A DNA stretch of 64,000 nucleotides from Pseudomonas fluorescens. Lineage in GTDB: Bacteria; Pseudomonadota; Gammaproteobacteria; Pseudomonadales; Pseudomonadaceae. Below the pieces are notes generated by a model. It did no database searches. It saw nothing but the letters and a program-made list of their open reading frames with translations, and was not told where the DNA came from. Position 1 is the first letter of the stretch; every line of letters begins with the position of its first letter. A program made the position numbers and the translations under genes. Positions 54,659-64,000 of this stretch are shown here, one piece after another. The DNA is taken from NCBI RefSeq assembly GCF_000967965.1, contig NZ_LACC01000011.1, forward strand, positions 124,001-188,000, read 5' to 3'.

Positions 54659-55554
54659 GAATCGTCGCCCTTAATGCGTTTGGCCCGTGGGTGGGTGCTG
54701 TCGTAGACCGTGGCCAGGTGCTGGAAGTCCAGGTGGGTGTAGATCTGCGTGGTCTTGATGTCCGAGTGGCCGAGCAGTTCCTGCACTGCGCGCAGGTCCT
54801 GGGAGGATTCCAGCAAATGGCTGGCGAAGGAGTGCCGCAACATGTGCGGATGCAGGTTCTGCCCCAGTTCGCGCTCGCCGGCAGCCTTGACCCGCACCTG
54901 GATCGCCCGGGGGCCGAGGCGGCGGCCTTGCTGGCTGACAAACACCGCATCGTCCGCCGGGTTGGCCATGGCCCGCAATGGCAGCCACTGCTCCAGCGCT
55001 TCGCGGGCCTTCTTGCCTACCGGTAGCAGGCGGGTCTTGCTGCCTTTACCGAGCACCTGGACCATGCCGTCGGCCAGGTCCAATTGATCGAGATTGAGCC
55101 CCGTCAGCTCCGATAGCCGCAGCCCGGAGGAATAGAACAGCTCGAGAATCGCCTGGTCCCGTCGAGCGAGAAAATCATCTTCGACCCCGCCTTCAAGCAG
55201 TTGCAGGGCGCGGTCGGTATCGAGGGTTTTCGGCAGACGGCGTTCGCCTTTGGGCGGCGCGAGGCCATTGGCAGGATCGTGGTCGCACAGGCCTTCGCGG
55301 TTCAGGTAGTGATAGAGCCCGCGAACGGCCGACAGCAATCTCGCCAGGCTGCGGGACGATTGACCCTGGGCATGCAGACGGGCAACCAGACTGCGCAAGC
55401 GCTGGATGTCCAGCGCCGTCCAGCTGCCGATGTTCTGTTTGACGCACCAGCCCAGCACTTTATCGAGGTCGCGGCGGTAGGCCGACAGCGTGTGCGGCGA
55501 CACCTGCCGCTCACTGCGCAGGTGTTCGCAGTAAGCGTCCAGTTGTCGTTCCAT
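54655..55554 (-). CDS. xerC: Tyrosine recombinase XerC
   Basis: XerC acts with XerD at dif to resolve chromosome dimers. The 299-residue protein has an N-terminal SAM-like DNA-binding domain and a C-terminal catalytic domain with Arg146 (SSGLRLSEL), Lys170, His237 and Arg240 ([11 protein letters not shown]), His263 (LGHSDIKTT) and the nucleophile Tyr272 (IYTHLDF). The locus is named sss in some pseudomonads. It lies 2 bp downstream of the DUF484 gene. Confidence 0.96.
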   Translation of the reverse strand: MERQLDAYCEHLRSERQVSPHTLSAYRRDLDKVLGWCVKQNIGSWTALDIQRLRSLVARLHAQGQSSRSLARLLSAVRGLYHYLNREGLCDHDPANGLAPPKGERRLPKTLDTDRALQLLEGGVEDDFLARRDQAILELFYSSGLRLSELTGLNLDQLDLADGMVQVLGKGSKTRLLPVGKKAREALEQWLPLRAMANPADDAVFVSQQGRRLGPRAIQVRVKAAGERELGQNLHPHMLRHSFASHLLESSQDLRAVQELLGHSDIKTTQIYTHLDFQHLATVYDSTHPRAKRIKGDDS

Positions 55555-55556
55555 GT

Positions 55557-56282
55557 TCAGCGTACCGAGCGCAGGGAGTTGTTGACCCGTGGCAGCACGC
55601 GACCCATGACTTCAGCGATGTAGCTCAGGAACAAGGTGCCCACCGAGCTTTTGTAGTGCTGCGGATCACGGCTGGCGATGGCCAGGATGCCGTGGATGCC
55701 CTGGTGGCTGATGGCGACGACGGCGGTGGAGCCGATCTGCTTGCGCTGCTCTTCGCCGAACAGGAAGTCCAGTTCATGCTCGCGCAGGCTGCCGCTGACG
55801 CTTTTGTCTTCCGAGAGCAAACCGCCGATGGCCACTTGTGCTTCGGCGTGGGTGACCCAGCGGCCCACCGGCATGGCGTTGTCGCCGAGCAGAATGAGAC
55901 TGACGAAGGGCACCTGGAATTCCTGGCGCAGGCTGTCTTCGACGCACATCACCACGTCTTCCAGGCTGGCGGCATCCATCAGCGCGAGGATCAGGCGACG
56001 GGTCTTTTCGAACAGCCGGTCGTTGTCCCGGGCCACGTCCATCAAATGCGACAGGCGATGACGCAGTTCAATGTTGCGGTCGCGCAGGATGGTCATCTGA
56101 CGCTCCACCAGCGACACGGTATCGCCGCGTCGATGGGGAATACGCAGGGACGGGAGCAGTTCTTCGTGCTCGACGAAGAAGTCCGGATGAGCCTCCAGGT
56201 ACGCGGCTACAGCCGCCGCCTCCAGGCTTTCGGCCGGTGATTCGTCAGCTTGTCGTGCGGGTACCTGAGGCTTGTCGGTCAT
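55557..56282 (-). CDS. DUF484 family protein
   Basis: The 241-residue protein has a GAF-like DUF484 domain (about residues 25-225), as in E. coli YigA. The N-terminus is disordered. The function is unknown. It is placed between dapF (13 bp) and xerC (2 bp), an order kept across gammaproteobacteria, which may point to a role linked to division or XerC. Confidence 0.88.
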   Translation of the reverse strand: MTDKPQVPARQADESPAESLEAAAVAAYLEAHPDFFVEHEELLPSLRIPHRRGDTVSLVERQMTILRDRNIELRHRLSHLMDVARDNDRLFEKTRRLILALMDAASLEDVVMCVEDSLRQEFQVPFVSLILLGDNAMPVGRWVTHAEAQVAIGGLLSEDKSVSGSLREHELDFLFGEEQRKQIGSTAVVAISHQGIHGILAIASRDPQHYKSSVGTLFLSYIAEVMGRVLPRVNNSLRSVR

Positions 56283-56295
56283 GGATTTCGCTCAC

Positions 56296-57126
56296 TCAAA
56301 GACGCACTTGTCCTTCATATACGCGCACTGCCGGGCCGGTCATCATCACCGGTTGGCCAGGGCCTGCCCATTCGATGGACAAGCGCCCGCCAGGCAGGTC
56401 GATCAATAGCGGCGAATCCATCCACCCCTGGCTGATCGCGGCCACTGCGGCGGCACAGGCGCCGGTTCCGCAAGCCTGGGTTTCCCCGGCTCCACGCTCC
56501 CAGACGCGCAACTGCGCGCGGCTCCGGTCGATGACCTGGAGAAAACCGACATTGACCCGTGCCGGGAAGCGCGGGTGATGTTCGATTTTCGGCCCCAGTT
56601 CATGCACCGGCGCGTTGTTGATATCGCTGACCCGCAGCACGGCATGGGGGTTGCCCATGGACACGGCGGCCAGATCGACCGGGGTGCCGTCGACGTCGAC
56701 CTGATAACTCTTGGCCTGCTCCGGTGCCTGGAACGGAATATCCGCCGGCACCAGGCGCGGGGCGCCCATGTTGACGCTGATCTGGCCGTCGTTACGCACG
56801 TCGAGCTCGATGACGCCGCTTTTGGTCTCGACGCGAATCAGCCGTTTTGCGGTCAGGCGCTTGTCGAGCACGAAGCGGGCGAAGCAGCGCGCACCGTTGC
56901 CGCACTGTTCCACTTCGGAACCGTCGGAGTTGAAGATCCGATAGCGGAAGTCCACGTCCGGGTTGCTCGGCGCCTCGACGATCAGCAACTGGTCGAAACC
57001 GATGCCGGTGTGCCGGTCGCCCCATTGCTTGGCGTGCTTGGGCAGAATGTGCGCGTGCTGGCTGACCAGGTCGAGGACCATGAAATCATTGCCCAGTCCG
57101 TGCATCTTGGTAAAACGCAGCAGCAT
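56296..57126 (-). CDS. dapF: Diaminopimelate epimerase
   Basis: DapF converts LL-diaminopimelate to the meso form for lysine and peptidoglycan. From [20 protein letters not shown] it is 276 residues, with the catalytic cysteines at 75 (EQCGNGAR) and 219 (QACGTGACA). A start 11 codons upstream is rejected. It lies 4 bp downstream of lysA, linking the last two steps of lysine synthesis. Confidence 0.98.
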   Translation of the reverse strand: MLLRFTKMHGLGNDFMVLDLVSQHAHILPKHAKQWGDRHTGIGFDQLLIVEAPSNPDVDFRYRIFNSDGSEVEQCGNGARCFARFVLDKRLTAKRLIRVETKSGVIELDVRNDGQISVNMGAPRLVPADIPFQAPEQAKSYQVDVDGTPVDLAAVSMGNPHAVLRVSDINNAPVHELGPKIEHHPRFPARVNVGFLQVIDRSRAQLRVWERGAGETQACGTGACAAAVAAISQGWMDSPLLIDLPGGRLSIEWAGPGQPVMMTGPAVRVYEGQVRL

Positions 57127-57130
57127 GGTT

Positions 57131-58378
57131 TTACTCCGGCAGCAGGCTTTCGCCAGCAAACAACTCGGCTACCGTTTCACGGCGACGCACTTCAAATGCC
57201 TGATCACCGTCCACCAACACTTCCGCGGTACGGCCGCGGGTGTTGTAGTTGGAGCTCATGACAAACCCGTAGGCACCGGCCGAATGCACGGCCAGCAGGT
57301 CGCCTTCTTCCAGCGCCAGCTGACGATCCTTGGCCAGGAAGTCGCCGGTCTCGCAGATCGGGCCGACGATGTCGTAGGCGCGGGCAGCTGAGGTACGCGG
57401 ACGCACGGCCGTGACGTCCATCCAGGCCTGATACAGCGCCGGGCGGATCAGGTCGTTCATGGCCGCATCGACGATGGCGAAGTCTTTGTGTTCGGTGTGC
57501 TTGAGGTACTCGACCTGGGTCAGCAGTACACCGGCGTTGGCCACGATGAAGCGGCCCGGCTCGAACACCAGCGCCAGGTCGCGACCGTCGAGACGCTCGC
57601 GCACGGCTTTGATGTAGTCGGCAGCCAGTGGCGGCTCTTCATCGCGATAACGCACGCCCAGGCCACCACCGAGATCGATGTAACGCAGGTAGATGCCGCA
57701 ATCGCTCAGGCGGTCGACCAGGCCCAGCAGGCGGTCGAGGGCGTCGATGAATGGCGGCAGGGTGGTCAGTTGTGAGCCGATGTGGCAATCGACGCCGACC
57801 ACTTCCAGGTTTGGCAGCTGCGCGGCACGCACGTACACGTCTTCGGCATCGGCAATGGCGATGCCGAACTTGTTCTCTTTGAGACCGGTGGAAATGTACG
57901 GGTGGGTGCCGGCATCGACGTCCGGGTTCACGCGCAGCGAAATCGGCGCGCGAACGCCCAGTTCGGCGGCGACCACCTGCAGGCGTTCCAGCTCGTCGGT
58001 GGATTCGACGTTGAAGCAGTGCACGCCGACTTCCAGGGCGCGACGCATGTCGTCACGGGTCTTGCCGACACCGGAGAACACGATCTTGTCGGCGCTGCCG
58101 CCAGCGGCCAGTACACGTTCCAGCTCACCACGGGAGACGATGTCGAAACCGGCGCCCAGACGCGCCAGGACATTCAGTACGCCCAGGTTGGAGTTGGCCT
58201 TTACAGCAAAACACACCAGGTGCGGCATGCCGGCCAGTGCATCGGCGTAAGCCAGGTATTGGGCTTCGATGTGCGCGCGCGAGTAAACGTAGGTCGGTGT
58301 ACCAAAGCGCTCGGCGATGGCAGACAGGGCAACACCTTCCGCGAACAGTTCACCGTCACGGTAGTTAAAAGCGTCCAT
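57131..58378 (-). CDS. lysA: Diaminopimelate decarboxylase
   Basis: LysA decarboxylates meso-diaminopimelate to lysine. The 415-residue PLP enzyme has the fold-type III barrel with Lys60 (CFAVKANSN) as the Schiff-base residue and a C-terminal [11 protein letters not shown] region. It is the second gene of the operon, 12 bp after lptM and 4 bp before dapF. Confidence 0.97.
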   Translation of the reverse strand: MDAFNYRDGELFAEGVALSAIAERFGTPTYVYSRAHIEAQYLAYADALAGMPHLVCFAVKANSNLGVLNVLARLGAGFDIVSRGELERVLAAGGSADKIVFSGVGKTRDDMRRALEVGVHCFNVESTDELERLQVVAAELGVRAPISLRVNPDVDAGTHPYISTGLKENKFGIAIADAEDVYVRAAQLPNLEVVGVDCHIGSQLTTLPPFIDALDRLLGLVDRLSDCGIYLRYIDLGGGLGVRYRDEEPPLAADYIKAVRERLDGRDLALVFEPGRFIVANAGVLLTQVEYLKHTEHKDFAIVDAAMNDLIRPALYQAWMDVTAVRPRTSAARAYDIVGPICETGDFLAKDRQLALEEGDLLAVHSAGAYGFVMSSNYNTRGRTAEVLVDGDQAFEVRRRETVAELFAGESLLPE

Positions 58379-58390
58379 GAGGTTCCCTTA

Positions 58391-58567
58391 TTATTGGTAG
58401 ACGTCGTGCTTGTGTGCTTTGGAAGCAGGCTGCTGCTGCGACGACTTGGCTTGCTCGACAGGGTCCTGGTCTTCATCGGGCAGGTACAGCGGGCCTTTTT
58501 GACCGCAGGCCGACACAAGACAGGCAACCGCGAGGAGCGCAGCAAGGGAAGAGATCAGGCGCTTCAT
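58391..58567 (-). CDS. lptM: LPS translocon maturation lipoprotein LptM (YifL-type)
   Basis: This short gene (58 residues) encodes a small lipoprotein. It begins MKRLISSLAALLAVACLVSA with the lipid-modified cysteine at residue 21 and the family motif CGQKGPLYLP. LptM helps LptD disulfide maturation in E. coli. A polar, glutamine- and lysine-rich tail follows. It is the first gene of the lptM-lysA-dapF operon, in the same order as in E. coli for yifL-dapF. Confidence 0.88.
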   Translation of the reverse strand: MKRLISSLAALLAVACLVSACGQKGPLYLPDEDQDPVEQAKSSQQQPASKAHKHDVYQ

Positions 58568-58679
58568 GGCGAAATCCTTGAAAATGCATTAATTGCGCCG
58601 GAGTATACCGGCCACCCGGCAGCTTGCCTATGCAACGGACCGCCCGTCCGGCGGGGCTTGGCCGCAAGCACATCGAACC

Positions 58680-58770
58680 CTGTGGGAGCGGGCTTGCCCG
58701 CGATGAGGCCATAACAGACGCATTGATGTTGAATGTGAGGCCGCCATCGCGAGCAAGCTCGCTCCCACAG
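58680..58770. repeat. REPIN, family A, mixed arms
   Basis: Left arm TGTGGGAGCGGGCTTGCCCG and right arm complement of TGTGGGAGCGAGCTTGCTCG. It lies between the divergent lptM and cyaY genes. Confidence 0.85.
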
Positions 58771-58863
58771 GTAGGCAACTGGGCGTTATCCTTTGCAATC
58801 GACGGGGCTCGGTCGTATCTTGCGGCGCTTGAGCCTGATCAGACACTTTTTGAGGTTGCCGTA

Positions 58864-59196
58864 ATGAGTTTGTCCGAAGCGCGTTTCCATGACCTTGTCG
58901 ATGCCACCCAGCAAACCCTGGAGGACATCTTTGACGAGAGCGACCTGGATATCGACCTCGAGAGCTCGGCCGGTGTGCTGACCGTCAAGTTCGAGAACGG
59001 CAGCCAGTTGATCTTCAGTCGCCAGGAGCCGCTGCGTCAGCTTTGGCTGGCGGCGGTTTCCGGTGGTTTTCACTTCGACTACGACGAAGAAAGCGAGCGC
59101 TGGATGTGCGACAAGAGCGAAGAACAGCTGGGTGAAATGCTTGAGCGTATCGTCCAGCAGCAGGCCGGTGTCGAGCTCGATTTCGAAGGCCTGTGA
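58864..59196 (+). CDS. cyaY: Frataxin-like iron-sulfur cluster protein CyaY
   Basis: CyaY binds iron and regulates iron-sulfur cluster assembly through IscS. The 110-residue protein, from MSLSEARFHDL, is acidic at its N-terminus (EDIFDESDLDIDLESS) and has the frataxin strand pattern with LTVKFENGSQLIFSRQ and GGFHFDYD. The ATG at 58864 fits the conserved start. The 59201 gene follows after 4 bp. Confidence 0.95.
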   Translation: MSLSEARFHDLVDATQQTLEDIFDESDLDIDLESSAGVLTVKFENGSQLIFSRQEPLRQLWLAAVSGGFHFDYDEESERWMCDKSEEQLGEMLERIVQQQAGVELDFEGL

Positions 59197-59200
59197 GATC

Positions 59201-59419
59201 GTGACCCAGCCTGCGCCTGTCCGTGCGCCCAAGCCGCTCTACAGCAACGTCAGCCCGGCGGTGCCATCGCCCTGCAGCGGTGTGTGCCGGCTGGATGAGC
59301 AGAAAGTCTGCCTGGGCTGCTTTCGTCACGTCGAAGATATTCGTGAGTGGCGTTCGGCAGATGATCAGCGTCGGCGGGTGATTTGCGCCGAGGCTGCCCA
59401 CCGCAAATCCTTGGCATAA
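59201..59419 (+). CDS. DUF1289 domain small protein
   Basis: From a GTG start the product is 72 residues, with the DUF1289 cysteine motif CSGVCRLDEQ..CLGCFRH, a likely metal or iron-sulfur site. It lies 4 bp after cyaY, so it is probably co-transcribed and could be linked to iron handling. The exact start is uncertain, because the frame stays open into cyaY. Confidence 0.78.
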   Translation: MTQPAPVRAPKPLYSNVSPAVPSPCSGVCRLDEQKVCLGCFRHVEDIREWRSADDQRRRVICAEAAHRKSLA

Positions 59420-59426
59420 GGGCTTT

Positions 59427-59523
59427 TGTGGCGAGGGAGCTTGCTCCCGCTCGGTTGCGGAGCAGCCGCATGCTTTTTTAGGGGCGCTTCGCACCCCAGC
59501 GGGAGCAAGCTCCCTCGCCACAG
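59427..59523. repeat. REPIN, family B
   Basis: Inverted copies of TGTGGCGAGGGAGCTTGCTC enclose a short spacer. It follows the DUF1289 gene. Confidence 0.87.
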
Positions 59524-59609
59524 AGGTAAAGCGACCTCAAATGGCGTGACTTGTATATTTTTTGAGCTGTGATAGTGTCCGGAAACGCCTCAACCCATCG
59601 AGGCTTATG

Positions 59610-59647
59610 AAAACCCCGCCTTTTTCTGGCGGGGTTTTGCTTTTTTC
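59610..59647 (+). terminator. Terminator-like hairpin in front of rnk
   Basis: AAAACCCCGCC and GGCGGGGTTTT flank a TTTTTCT loop, followed by GCTTTTTT. It may end the cyaY-DUF1289 transcript or act in the rnk leader, 29 bp before the rnk ATG. Confidence 0.8.
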
Positions 59648-59675
59648 GTGCAGAAGAAAGGAGTCTGCCCAGATC

Positions 59676-60086
59676 ATGACCGCACCTTCCATCACCCTTA
59701 CCCGTCTGGACGTCCAGCGTCTGGAGCGTCTGATCGACAGCCTGGACGACACGCTGCCGGGCGTTATTGCGTTGCAAACCGAACTGGATCGCGCCGATAC
59801 CCTGGTCGGCCACGATGAAGTGCCGGCGGATGTCGTGACCATGAATTCCCGTGTGCATTGCCGCGAAGAAGGCAGTGGCAAGGACTATCACCTGACCCTG
59901 GTGTACCCCAAGGATGCGAACGCCGACGAAGGCAAGGTCTCGATCCTGGCGCCGGTGGGCAGCGCTCTGCTCGGCCTGAAGGTTGGCCAGCACATCGATT
60001 GGCCGGCTCCGGGCGGCAAGATCCTGAAGCTGACACTACTGGAAGTCGAGTCGCAGCCGGCCAATGGCGGCGCGTTCCCGGAGTGA
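59676..60086 (+). CDS. rnk: Regulator of nucleoside diphosphate kinase Rnk
   Basis: Rnk is a GreA/GreB-like protein that binds RNA polymerase and affects Ndk levels and alginate production in P. aeruginosa. The 136-residue product from MTAPSITLTRLDVQRLERLI has an N-terminal coiled coil and a C-terminal FKBP-like GreA_GreB domain (VSILAPVGSALLGLKVGQHI). A start 38 codons upstream would cross the terminator-like hairpin and is rejected. It is convergent with cyaA, with 6 bp between the stops. Confidence 0.94.
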   Translation: MTAPSITLTRLDVQRLERLIDSLDDTLPGVIALQTELDRADTLVGHDEVPADVVTMNSRVHCREEGSGKDYHLTLVYPKDANADEGKVSILAPVGSALLGLKVGQHIDWPAPGGKILKLTLLEVESQPANGGAFPE

Positions 60087-60092
60087 CACCCC

Positions 60093-62936
60093 TCAGACCT
60101 GATCAAGCGCCTCGTTCAATGCGTGCTCCAGGTCGGCTTTGTAGCGAAGGTACAGATGGGTGGAACTCTGCCCTTCGCCCAGCAGGCCCGACAGGTCGAG
60201 GTCGGTGATGTAGCAGCGGTAGCGTTCGGTTTCCCGGCGCTGCCCGACGATTTCCCGGGCGACCACGCGGAACAACTGGTCGCCATGTTCCAGCTCGGAA
60301 AACTCCCGTTGATTGCAATACAAGGTCACCTGCACCTGACCCGGTGCGGCTTTGCCGACGATCGCCTGCACGTCGTAGAACGGCTTGTTCACCGGCGTCT
60401 GCGGTGCCGGCCGGGCTTCGATGCGGCGCGCCCGGCCAGGGCCTGACGGCAACAACTGGCAATACAGGGTGTCGAGGTTCATGGGGTGGGCCGCCTCCAT
60501 TGGCAGCAGGGCATCGCGGCGGTACTGGATCGATTGCAGGAAACGCTGCAGCGGCACCAGCAAGCTTTGCTCGTCATGCCAGGGCAGGCGTTGCTGCCAC
60601 AGGGCATTGAACTCATCGAGCACGTACAGATCAGCCTGATCTTCGATAACCCGGTAGAACACTTGAATGCAGTCCGGCTGGCCCGTTGGCAGGAACAGCG
60701 AGAGGTCGTGCTCTTCCAATGCCTTTGGGTCCAGGTGAAGCGGGCTGTAGCTCGCCATTTCTTCACCCAGGTAATTGATCAGCGCCGGCAGAGTGGCCAG
60801 CGCGATGTGCTGGACCCGGCCCGGCACCAACTCCAGCACGTGGTAGTCCTGCTGGACCTGGATAAGGTAGCGATGATTGAGCCGGCTCAGCAGCAGGTTC
60901 TGCGCGGTATCGAGGATTTCCTCCACCCGTTGGGCAATGAATTGCGCGCGGTTATGGCAGAAGCAACGCACCCTCAGCTTCGGCTGTTGTGGCCCGGCCG
61001 GCAGGTTGTTGAGGTAGTCGCGGATGCAGTCGAGCAGGGCGTGGGGGCCGTCGTAGCGACCGACCAGCACTTCGTTCCAGCTATTGAGCGTGACCTGGTC
61101 CAGGGTCAGCACCAGATTTTCCCGGACACCGGCGTAGCTCAGGGAGTCGGTGCGTTCGGTGGTCATGAGGATGTTCAGGTCGCGATGGTGCTTGAGCGGA
61201 TCGATGCCGACATTCACCAGGATCAGCACTTCACTCGGCACGCTGGCGCGCAACAGAGGTTCCTCGGCGACGGTGGGCAAGGGCAGGGCGATGGTCTGTT
61301 GCAGGCTGCCGAGCAGGTTGAACAGTTCGAATTCGCTCAAGTCGCTGGTGCCGGGGTGCAAGGCCAGGCGGGTACTGCTGTCGATCACGCCATTGCGGTG
61401 GCACCAGGTCAGCAGCTCGAGCAAGTGACGGCTGCGTTTGATCGGCGCGAAATGGTCCCACTCCAATGCCGTAAGACTGCCGTTGTACAAGCCCCACTGG
61501 CTTTGCCCAGGTTCCTTCTTGTTCGGGGCGTGCACCAGCGTCAGGGTGTCTTCAGCCAGGTCCGGGGCGATGCCGGGGTTGATGAATTCGACTTTGCCGG
61601 CCTTGCGCTCGAAAGCGGCGTACAGGCGACGGCCGAGGACACTCAGGTCGCGCTTGTTGATGCGGCTGACCGTTTGTTCGTGACGGGCAAACTGGGTGAG
61701 AAAGCGGTAGCTGTAGTTCAGCTCGTTGACCAGTGCCCGCCGCTCGGAGCTGACTTGGCGGACTTTCCACTGGCTGCGGCTGTCGAGCAGGCTCAGCTGG
61801 CGCTGGTCCCAGTGCCATTCATGGGCCAGGCGTTCGAGCAAAGAGCGCTGCCAGCTCTGGGTGCGGCTGTTGCCAGTGAGTTTGCGATTGACCTTCAGGT
61901 ACAGCGCGCGACGCACCAGTTCCAGGCGTTCCGGTTCGTTGCGGGCAATCAGGTATTCCTCGATGCGCCGGTACACCACGACGTACGGATCCAGTTCGTC
62001 GAGGTCGAGCCGGTTGGCGAACACCGCTTGCTTGAAGCGCAGGCTCAGGCAATGGACCCTGGGGTGCTCACTGGCGTAAACCTCCGTCAGCAGCAACTTG
62101 AGTACCGATTTGTAGGGCGACTCGATGCCCTTGAACAACTGCCAGAGCCCGGCACCGATAAATTCGCCGGGCGGGATGTAGGCCAGGTTACCGAGGTCGA
62201 GGGTTTCATCGGCACGGATGAAGCGTTTGGAGATCAAGGTATGGGTGTAGCGGTCGTAGCTCGACTCCTCGTAGACCGGCACCAGCCACCAGATCGGTGT
62301 GCGCCCGGCGAGCCAGATTGCGGTGCGGTAAAACTCGTCCAGCAACAGGTAGTGCTGGGTGGTGCCGCAATCTTCCGAACTCAGCTGGGTATCGCGCTCG
62401 CCGCGGACGAAACGGCTCGGGTCGATCAGGAAAAAATGCGCTTCGGCGCCCTGGCTGGCGGCCCAGGCTTCCAGCAACTGGCATTTCTTGCGCAGCTCGG
62501 CGAGTTCGTTTTCAGTCAGGTCCGGTCCATGACAGACCCACACATCCATGTCGCTCTGGTCAGCCTGCGCCAGGGTGCCGAGGCTGCCCATCAGGAACAG
62601 TCCGTGAATCGGCCTTGGCGGGTTGCTGCCGTGGCGCGGCTTGTAGGAAAACGAGCGGGTCAGGCGCTGGGCTTCAGCGAGGACATTGGCATCCGGTTCG
62701 AAATTCGACAGTCCGGCCGGCGTACTGCCGGAAACGTAGCCGGGCAACAGCGGATGGTTAACGTGGAAAAACAGCGGCAGCAAGGTCAGGACCCCTTGCT
62801 GGCGCGTCGACAACCCTTCCATGGCGCGAGCCATGCGTCCTTCGTTGAGTTTCAGAAAGCGTGCGCGCAGCTGGCTGAGAACCTTGCGGTCGATTCCCTC
62901 GTCCAGATCAGGGCGGATTTCATGGGTGCGCGTCAT
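60093..62936 (-). CDS. cyaA: Class I adenylate cyclase
   Basis: CyaA makes cAMP from ATP. The 947-residue class I enzyme has an N-terminal catalytic domain (about residues 1-530) with the conserved GSLGTLAQADQSDMDVWVCH nucleotidyltransferase motif and a C-terminal regulatory domain. The length and the motif fit the E. coli-type cyclase. It is one of the longest genes in the window. The intergenic region before it (62937-63130) shows no further feature. Confidence 0.96.
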   Translation of the reverse strand: MTRTHEIRPDLDEGIDRKVLSQLRARFLKLNEGRMARAMEGLSTRQQGVLTLLPLFFHVNHPLLPGYVSGSTPAGLSNFEPDANVLAEAQRLTRSFSYKPRHGSNPPRPIHGLFLMGSLGTLAQADQSDMDVWVCHGPDLTENELAELRKKCQLLEAWAASQGAEAHFFLIDPSRFVRGERDTQLSSEDCGTTQHYLLLDEFYRTAIWLAGRTPIWWLVPVYEESSYDRYTHTLISKRFIRADETLDLGNLAYIPPGEFIGAGLWQLFKGIESPYKSVLKLLLTEVYASEHPRVHCLSLRFKQAVFANRLDLDELDPYVVVYRRIEEYLIARNEPERLELVRRALYLKVNRKLTGNSRTQSWQRSLLERLAHEWHWDQRQLSLLDSRSQWKVRQVSSERRALVNELNYSYRFLTQFARHEQTVSRINKRDLSVLGRRLYAAFERKAGKVEFINPGIAPDLAEDTLTLVHAPNKKEPGQSQWGLYNGSLTALEWDHFAPIKRSRHLLELLTWCHRNGVIDSSTRLALHPGTSDLSEFELFNLLGSLQQTIALPLPTVAEEPLLRASVPSEVLILVNVGIDPLKHHRDLNILMTTERTDSLSYAGVRENLVLTLDQVTLNSWNEVLVGRYDGPHALLDCIRDYLNNLPAGPQQPKLRVRCFCHNRAQFIAQRVEEILDTAQNLLLSRLNHRYLIQVQQDYHVLELVPGRVQHIALATLPALINYLGEEMASYSPLHLDPKALEEHDLSLFLPTGQPDCIQVFYRVIEDQADLYVLDEFNALWQQRLPWHDEQSLLVPLQRFLQSIQYRRDALLPMEAAHPMNLDTLYCQLLPSGPGRARRIEARPAPQTPVNKPFYDVQAIVGKAAPGQVQVTLYCNQREFSELEHGDQLFRVVAREIVGQRRETERYRCYITDLDLSGLLGEGQSSTHLYLRYKADLEHALNEALDQV

Positions 62937-63130
62937 GTCAGCTCAAACCGGCTCGCAGGGCTCGGACGTGGGGCTCTTCGGATGAGTGGCAGTTTAGCGC
63001 CTTGAGGCGAGGACTTTTAAGCTGATTTTATTTTTCTGGCGTCAGATTTCTAACGGCTGGAGACAGAAATCAGGGGAATGTGCCCGCGGAAATCCCTGGA
63101 TCGGGGTCTCCGTGGGCGATACGGCAGAAT

Positions 63131-63376
63131 TCAGGCTGTTACTTCGGCGTTAAGAATGGTCAGCACGGATTGCACATTTTGCGCGGCGTCACGACCCAGA
63201 CTGGTCAGGTAACCGCCATCAGGCTGGTTGGTCAGTTCTTTTTCAAAGAGGCGTTTGGCGGCGGCAATGTGTTTCGGGGCAGCGGTCTGATGAATTTTCA
63301 AACCTTCCTGGGAACTGTCCAGGTTGAAGAGTGCGAGGACTTCCAGTTCGGCAACCAACTCAGGGGTAAGCGACAT
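63131..63376 (-). CDS. TIGR02647 family small protein
   Basis: The 81-residue protein from MSLTPELVAELEVLALFNLD matches the TIGR02647 family of small conserved proteins of unknown function found in Pseudomonas. It is soluble and mostly alpha-helical. It lies 194 bp upstream of cyaA on the same strand. Confidence 0.8.
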   Translation of the reverse strand: MSLTPELVAELEVLALFNLDSSQEGLKIHQTAAPKHIAAAKRLFEKELTNQPDGGYLTSLGRDAAQNVQSVLTILNAEVTA

Positions 63377-63564
63377 AAGGACTCCAGACTTTCTAGGAAT
63401 TGGACGACAGCGCCCCTAAGGTGAACCCGCTTGTCCGGCATGTCCAGTGCTCGCGACAGGGTTTTTTTCCTCGGGTGGCCTTCCCCCGGTGGATGGTGGG
63501 GTAGCGGGGTGGTTCCAGTGTAGTCAGATGCCGGGAGACGGCAGGCGGGATTGGCAACAAAATG

Positions 63565-63611
63565 TGTGGGAGCAGCATTTTGTGGCGAGAGAGCTTGCTC
63601 CCTCGCCACAG
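63565..63611. repeat. Compact family B REP with a family A remnant
   Basis: TGTGGCGAG and CTCGCCACA arms almost meet around GAGAGCTTGCTCC, forming one tight hairpin. TGTGGGAGCAGC, a family A piece, precedes it. Confidence 0.65.
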
Positions 63612-63627
63612 GAATCGGTGTCGGTGC

Positions 63628-63912
63628 TTACTGCTTTTCCGGCGGCAGCTCGGGCAATGCGCGCAGGGCAGCTTCGTACCATTCGGTGTTGAACGCGCGG
63701 TCTTCTTCGAGGATCGCGTCGATTTCTACCGCCAAAACGTGAGCCATCAGGTTAAGAATTTCTTCGCGCTCATAACCCACCAGCGTCAGCTTGTTGAACG
63801 TCGCTTTGGCAGCCGGCGGGTTGTCGCTTTCGATCTGGTTTTCGATGGCCTGGATCAGGGTGCTTTCGGCGAACTCTTCTTCGTCGTTGTCGATATCGGT
63901 TGGCTCGCTCAT
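63628..63912 (-). CDS. Conserved hypothetical acidic protein
   Basis: From MSEPTDIDNDEEEFAE the product is 94 residues. It has an acidic, probably disordered N-terminus and an alpha-helical body (LVGYEREEILNLMAHVLAVE). I do not recognise the family. An in-frame start 13 codons upstream is less likely. GGAG lies before the chosen ATG on the minus strand. As I recall, a hypothetical gene is also present near cyaA in P. aeruginosa. Confidence 0.65.
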   Translation of the reverse strand: MSEPTDIDNDEEEFAESTLIQAIENQIESDNPPAAKATFNKLTLVGYEREEILNLMAHVLAVEIDAILEEDRAFNTEWYEAALRALPELPPEKQ

Positions 63913-64000
63913 GGCAGGCTCCTCAGGGAAAGGCGGCCAGTTTACCCGCATTCAGTCGCGTGATGCTGCTGGCAAGAATCCCGGCAGCGTTCTATAAAAA

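Noticed and set aside
54655..55554. XerC as a phage-type integrase
   Set aside because: Its length, its residue set and the dapF-DUF484-xerC-HAD order identify it as the chromosomal dimer-resolution recombinase.
59562..59675. N-terminal extension of rnk
   Set aside because: The 38 extra codons read through the terminator-like hairpin and the conserved start is MTAPSITLTRL.

Overview
This window is chromosomal DNA from a fluorescent Pseudomonas, most likely of the P. fluorescens group. The evidence is gene content and order (recG-oxyR, spoT-rpoZ-gmk-yicC, rph-crc-pyrE, argB-algC-dut-coaBC-radC, rpmB-rpmG, dadR/dadA-ridA-dadX-pauR-cycB, xpt-rep, comM-ubiK, glnK-amtB, sutA, xerC-dapF-lysA-lptM, cyaY, rnk, cyaA). 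As I remember it, this runs largely in parallel with P. aeruginosa PAO1 from about PA5346 down to PA5271. Two families of Pseudomonas REP/REPIN hairpins in the intergenic gaps point the same way. Almost everything is conserved core genome. I see no prophage, integrative element, IS element, CRISPR array, toxin-antitoxin pair, rRNA or tRNA.

Layout: 0-5.7 kb has a truncated gene, recG, oxyR and a tonB-exbD-exbB system. 5.8-13.6 kb has a YeeZ-like epimerase, a lipoprotein, and the stringent-response/RNA group ridA-spoT-rpoZ-gmk-yicC facing rph. 13.7-20.5 kb has crc, pyrimidine synthesis (pyrE, dut), argB, algC, coaBC and radC. 20.6-23.1 kb has a peptide-type binding protein and the L28/L33 operon with a structured leader. 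23.2-37.6 kb is a catabolic stretch for polyamines (kauB, a PuuB-like oxidase, pauR) and alanine (dadR, dadA, ridA, dadX), with transporters, a phospholipase D-like lipoprotein, a MocR regulator and cytochrome c5. 37.7-50.6 kb has an acetyl-CoA hydrolase-family protein, xpt, rep, a GGDEF/EAL protein (ProE type), a MATE pump, a GcvA-type regulator, an exported DUF4432 protein, comM and ubiK. 50.6-53.8 kb has nitrogen control (glnK-amtB, with a sigma-54/NtrC-like control region), yjbQ and sutA. 53.9-63.9 kb has the lptM-lysA-dapF-DUF484-xerC-HAD operon, cyaY, DUF1289, rnk, cyaA and two small conserved proteins.

No obviously new gene system stands out. The most interesting signals are non-coding: a 158-bp near-complete palindrome with perfect 20-bp terminal inverted repeats between a cupin gene and kauB; two REP elements that appear nested inside other REP elements; a long-range pairing that would bury the rpmB ribosome-binding site; a 15-bp-periodic CTGTA operator array between a MocR regulator and a DUF1127 gene; a perfect 16-bp palindrome between dadR and dadA; and a strong terminator-like hairpin inside the dad operon. 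All functional calls rest on reading the sequence and on family knowledge; no database search was run.
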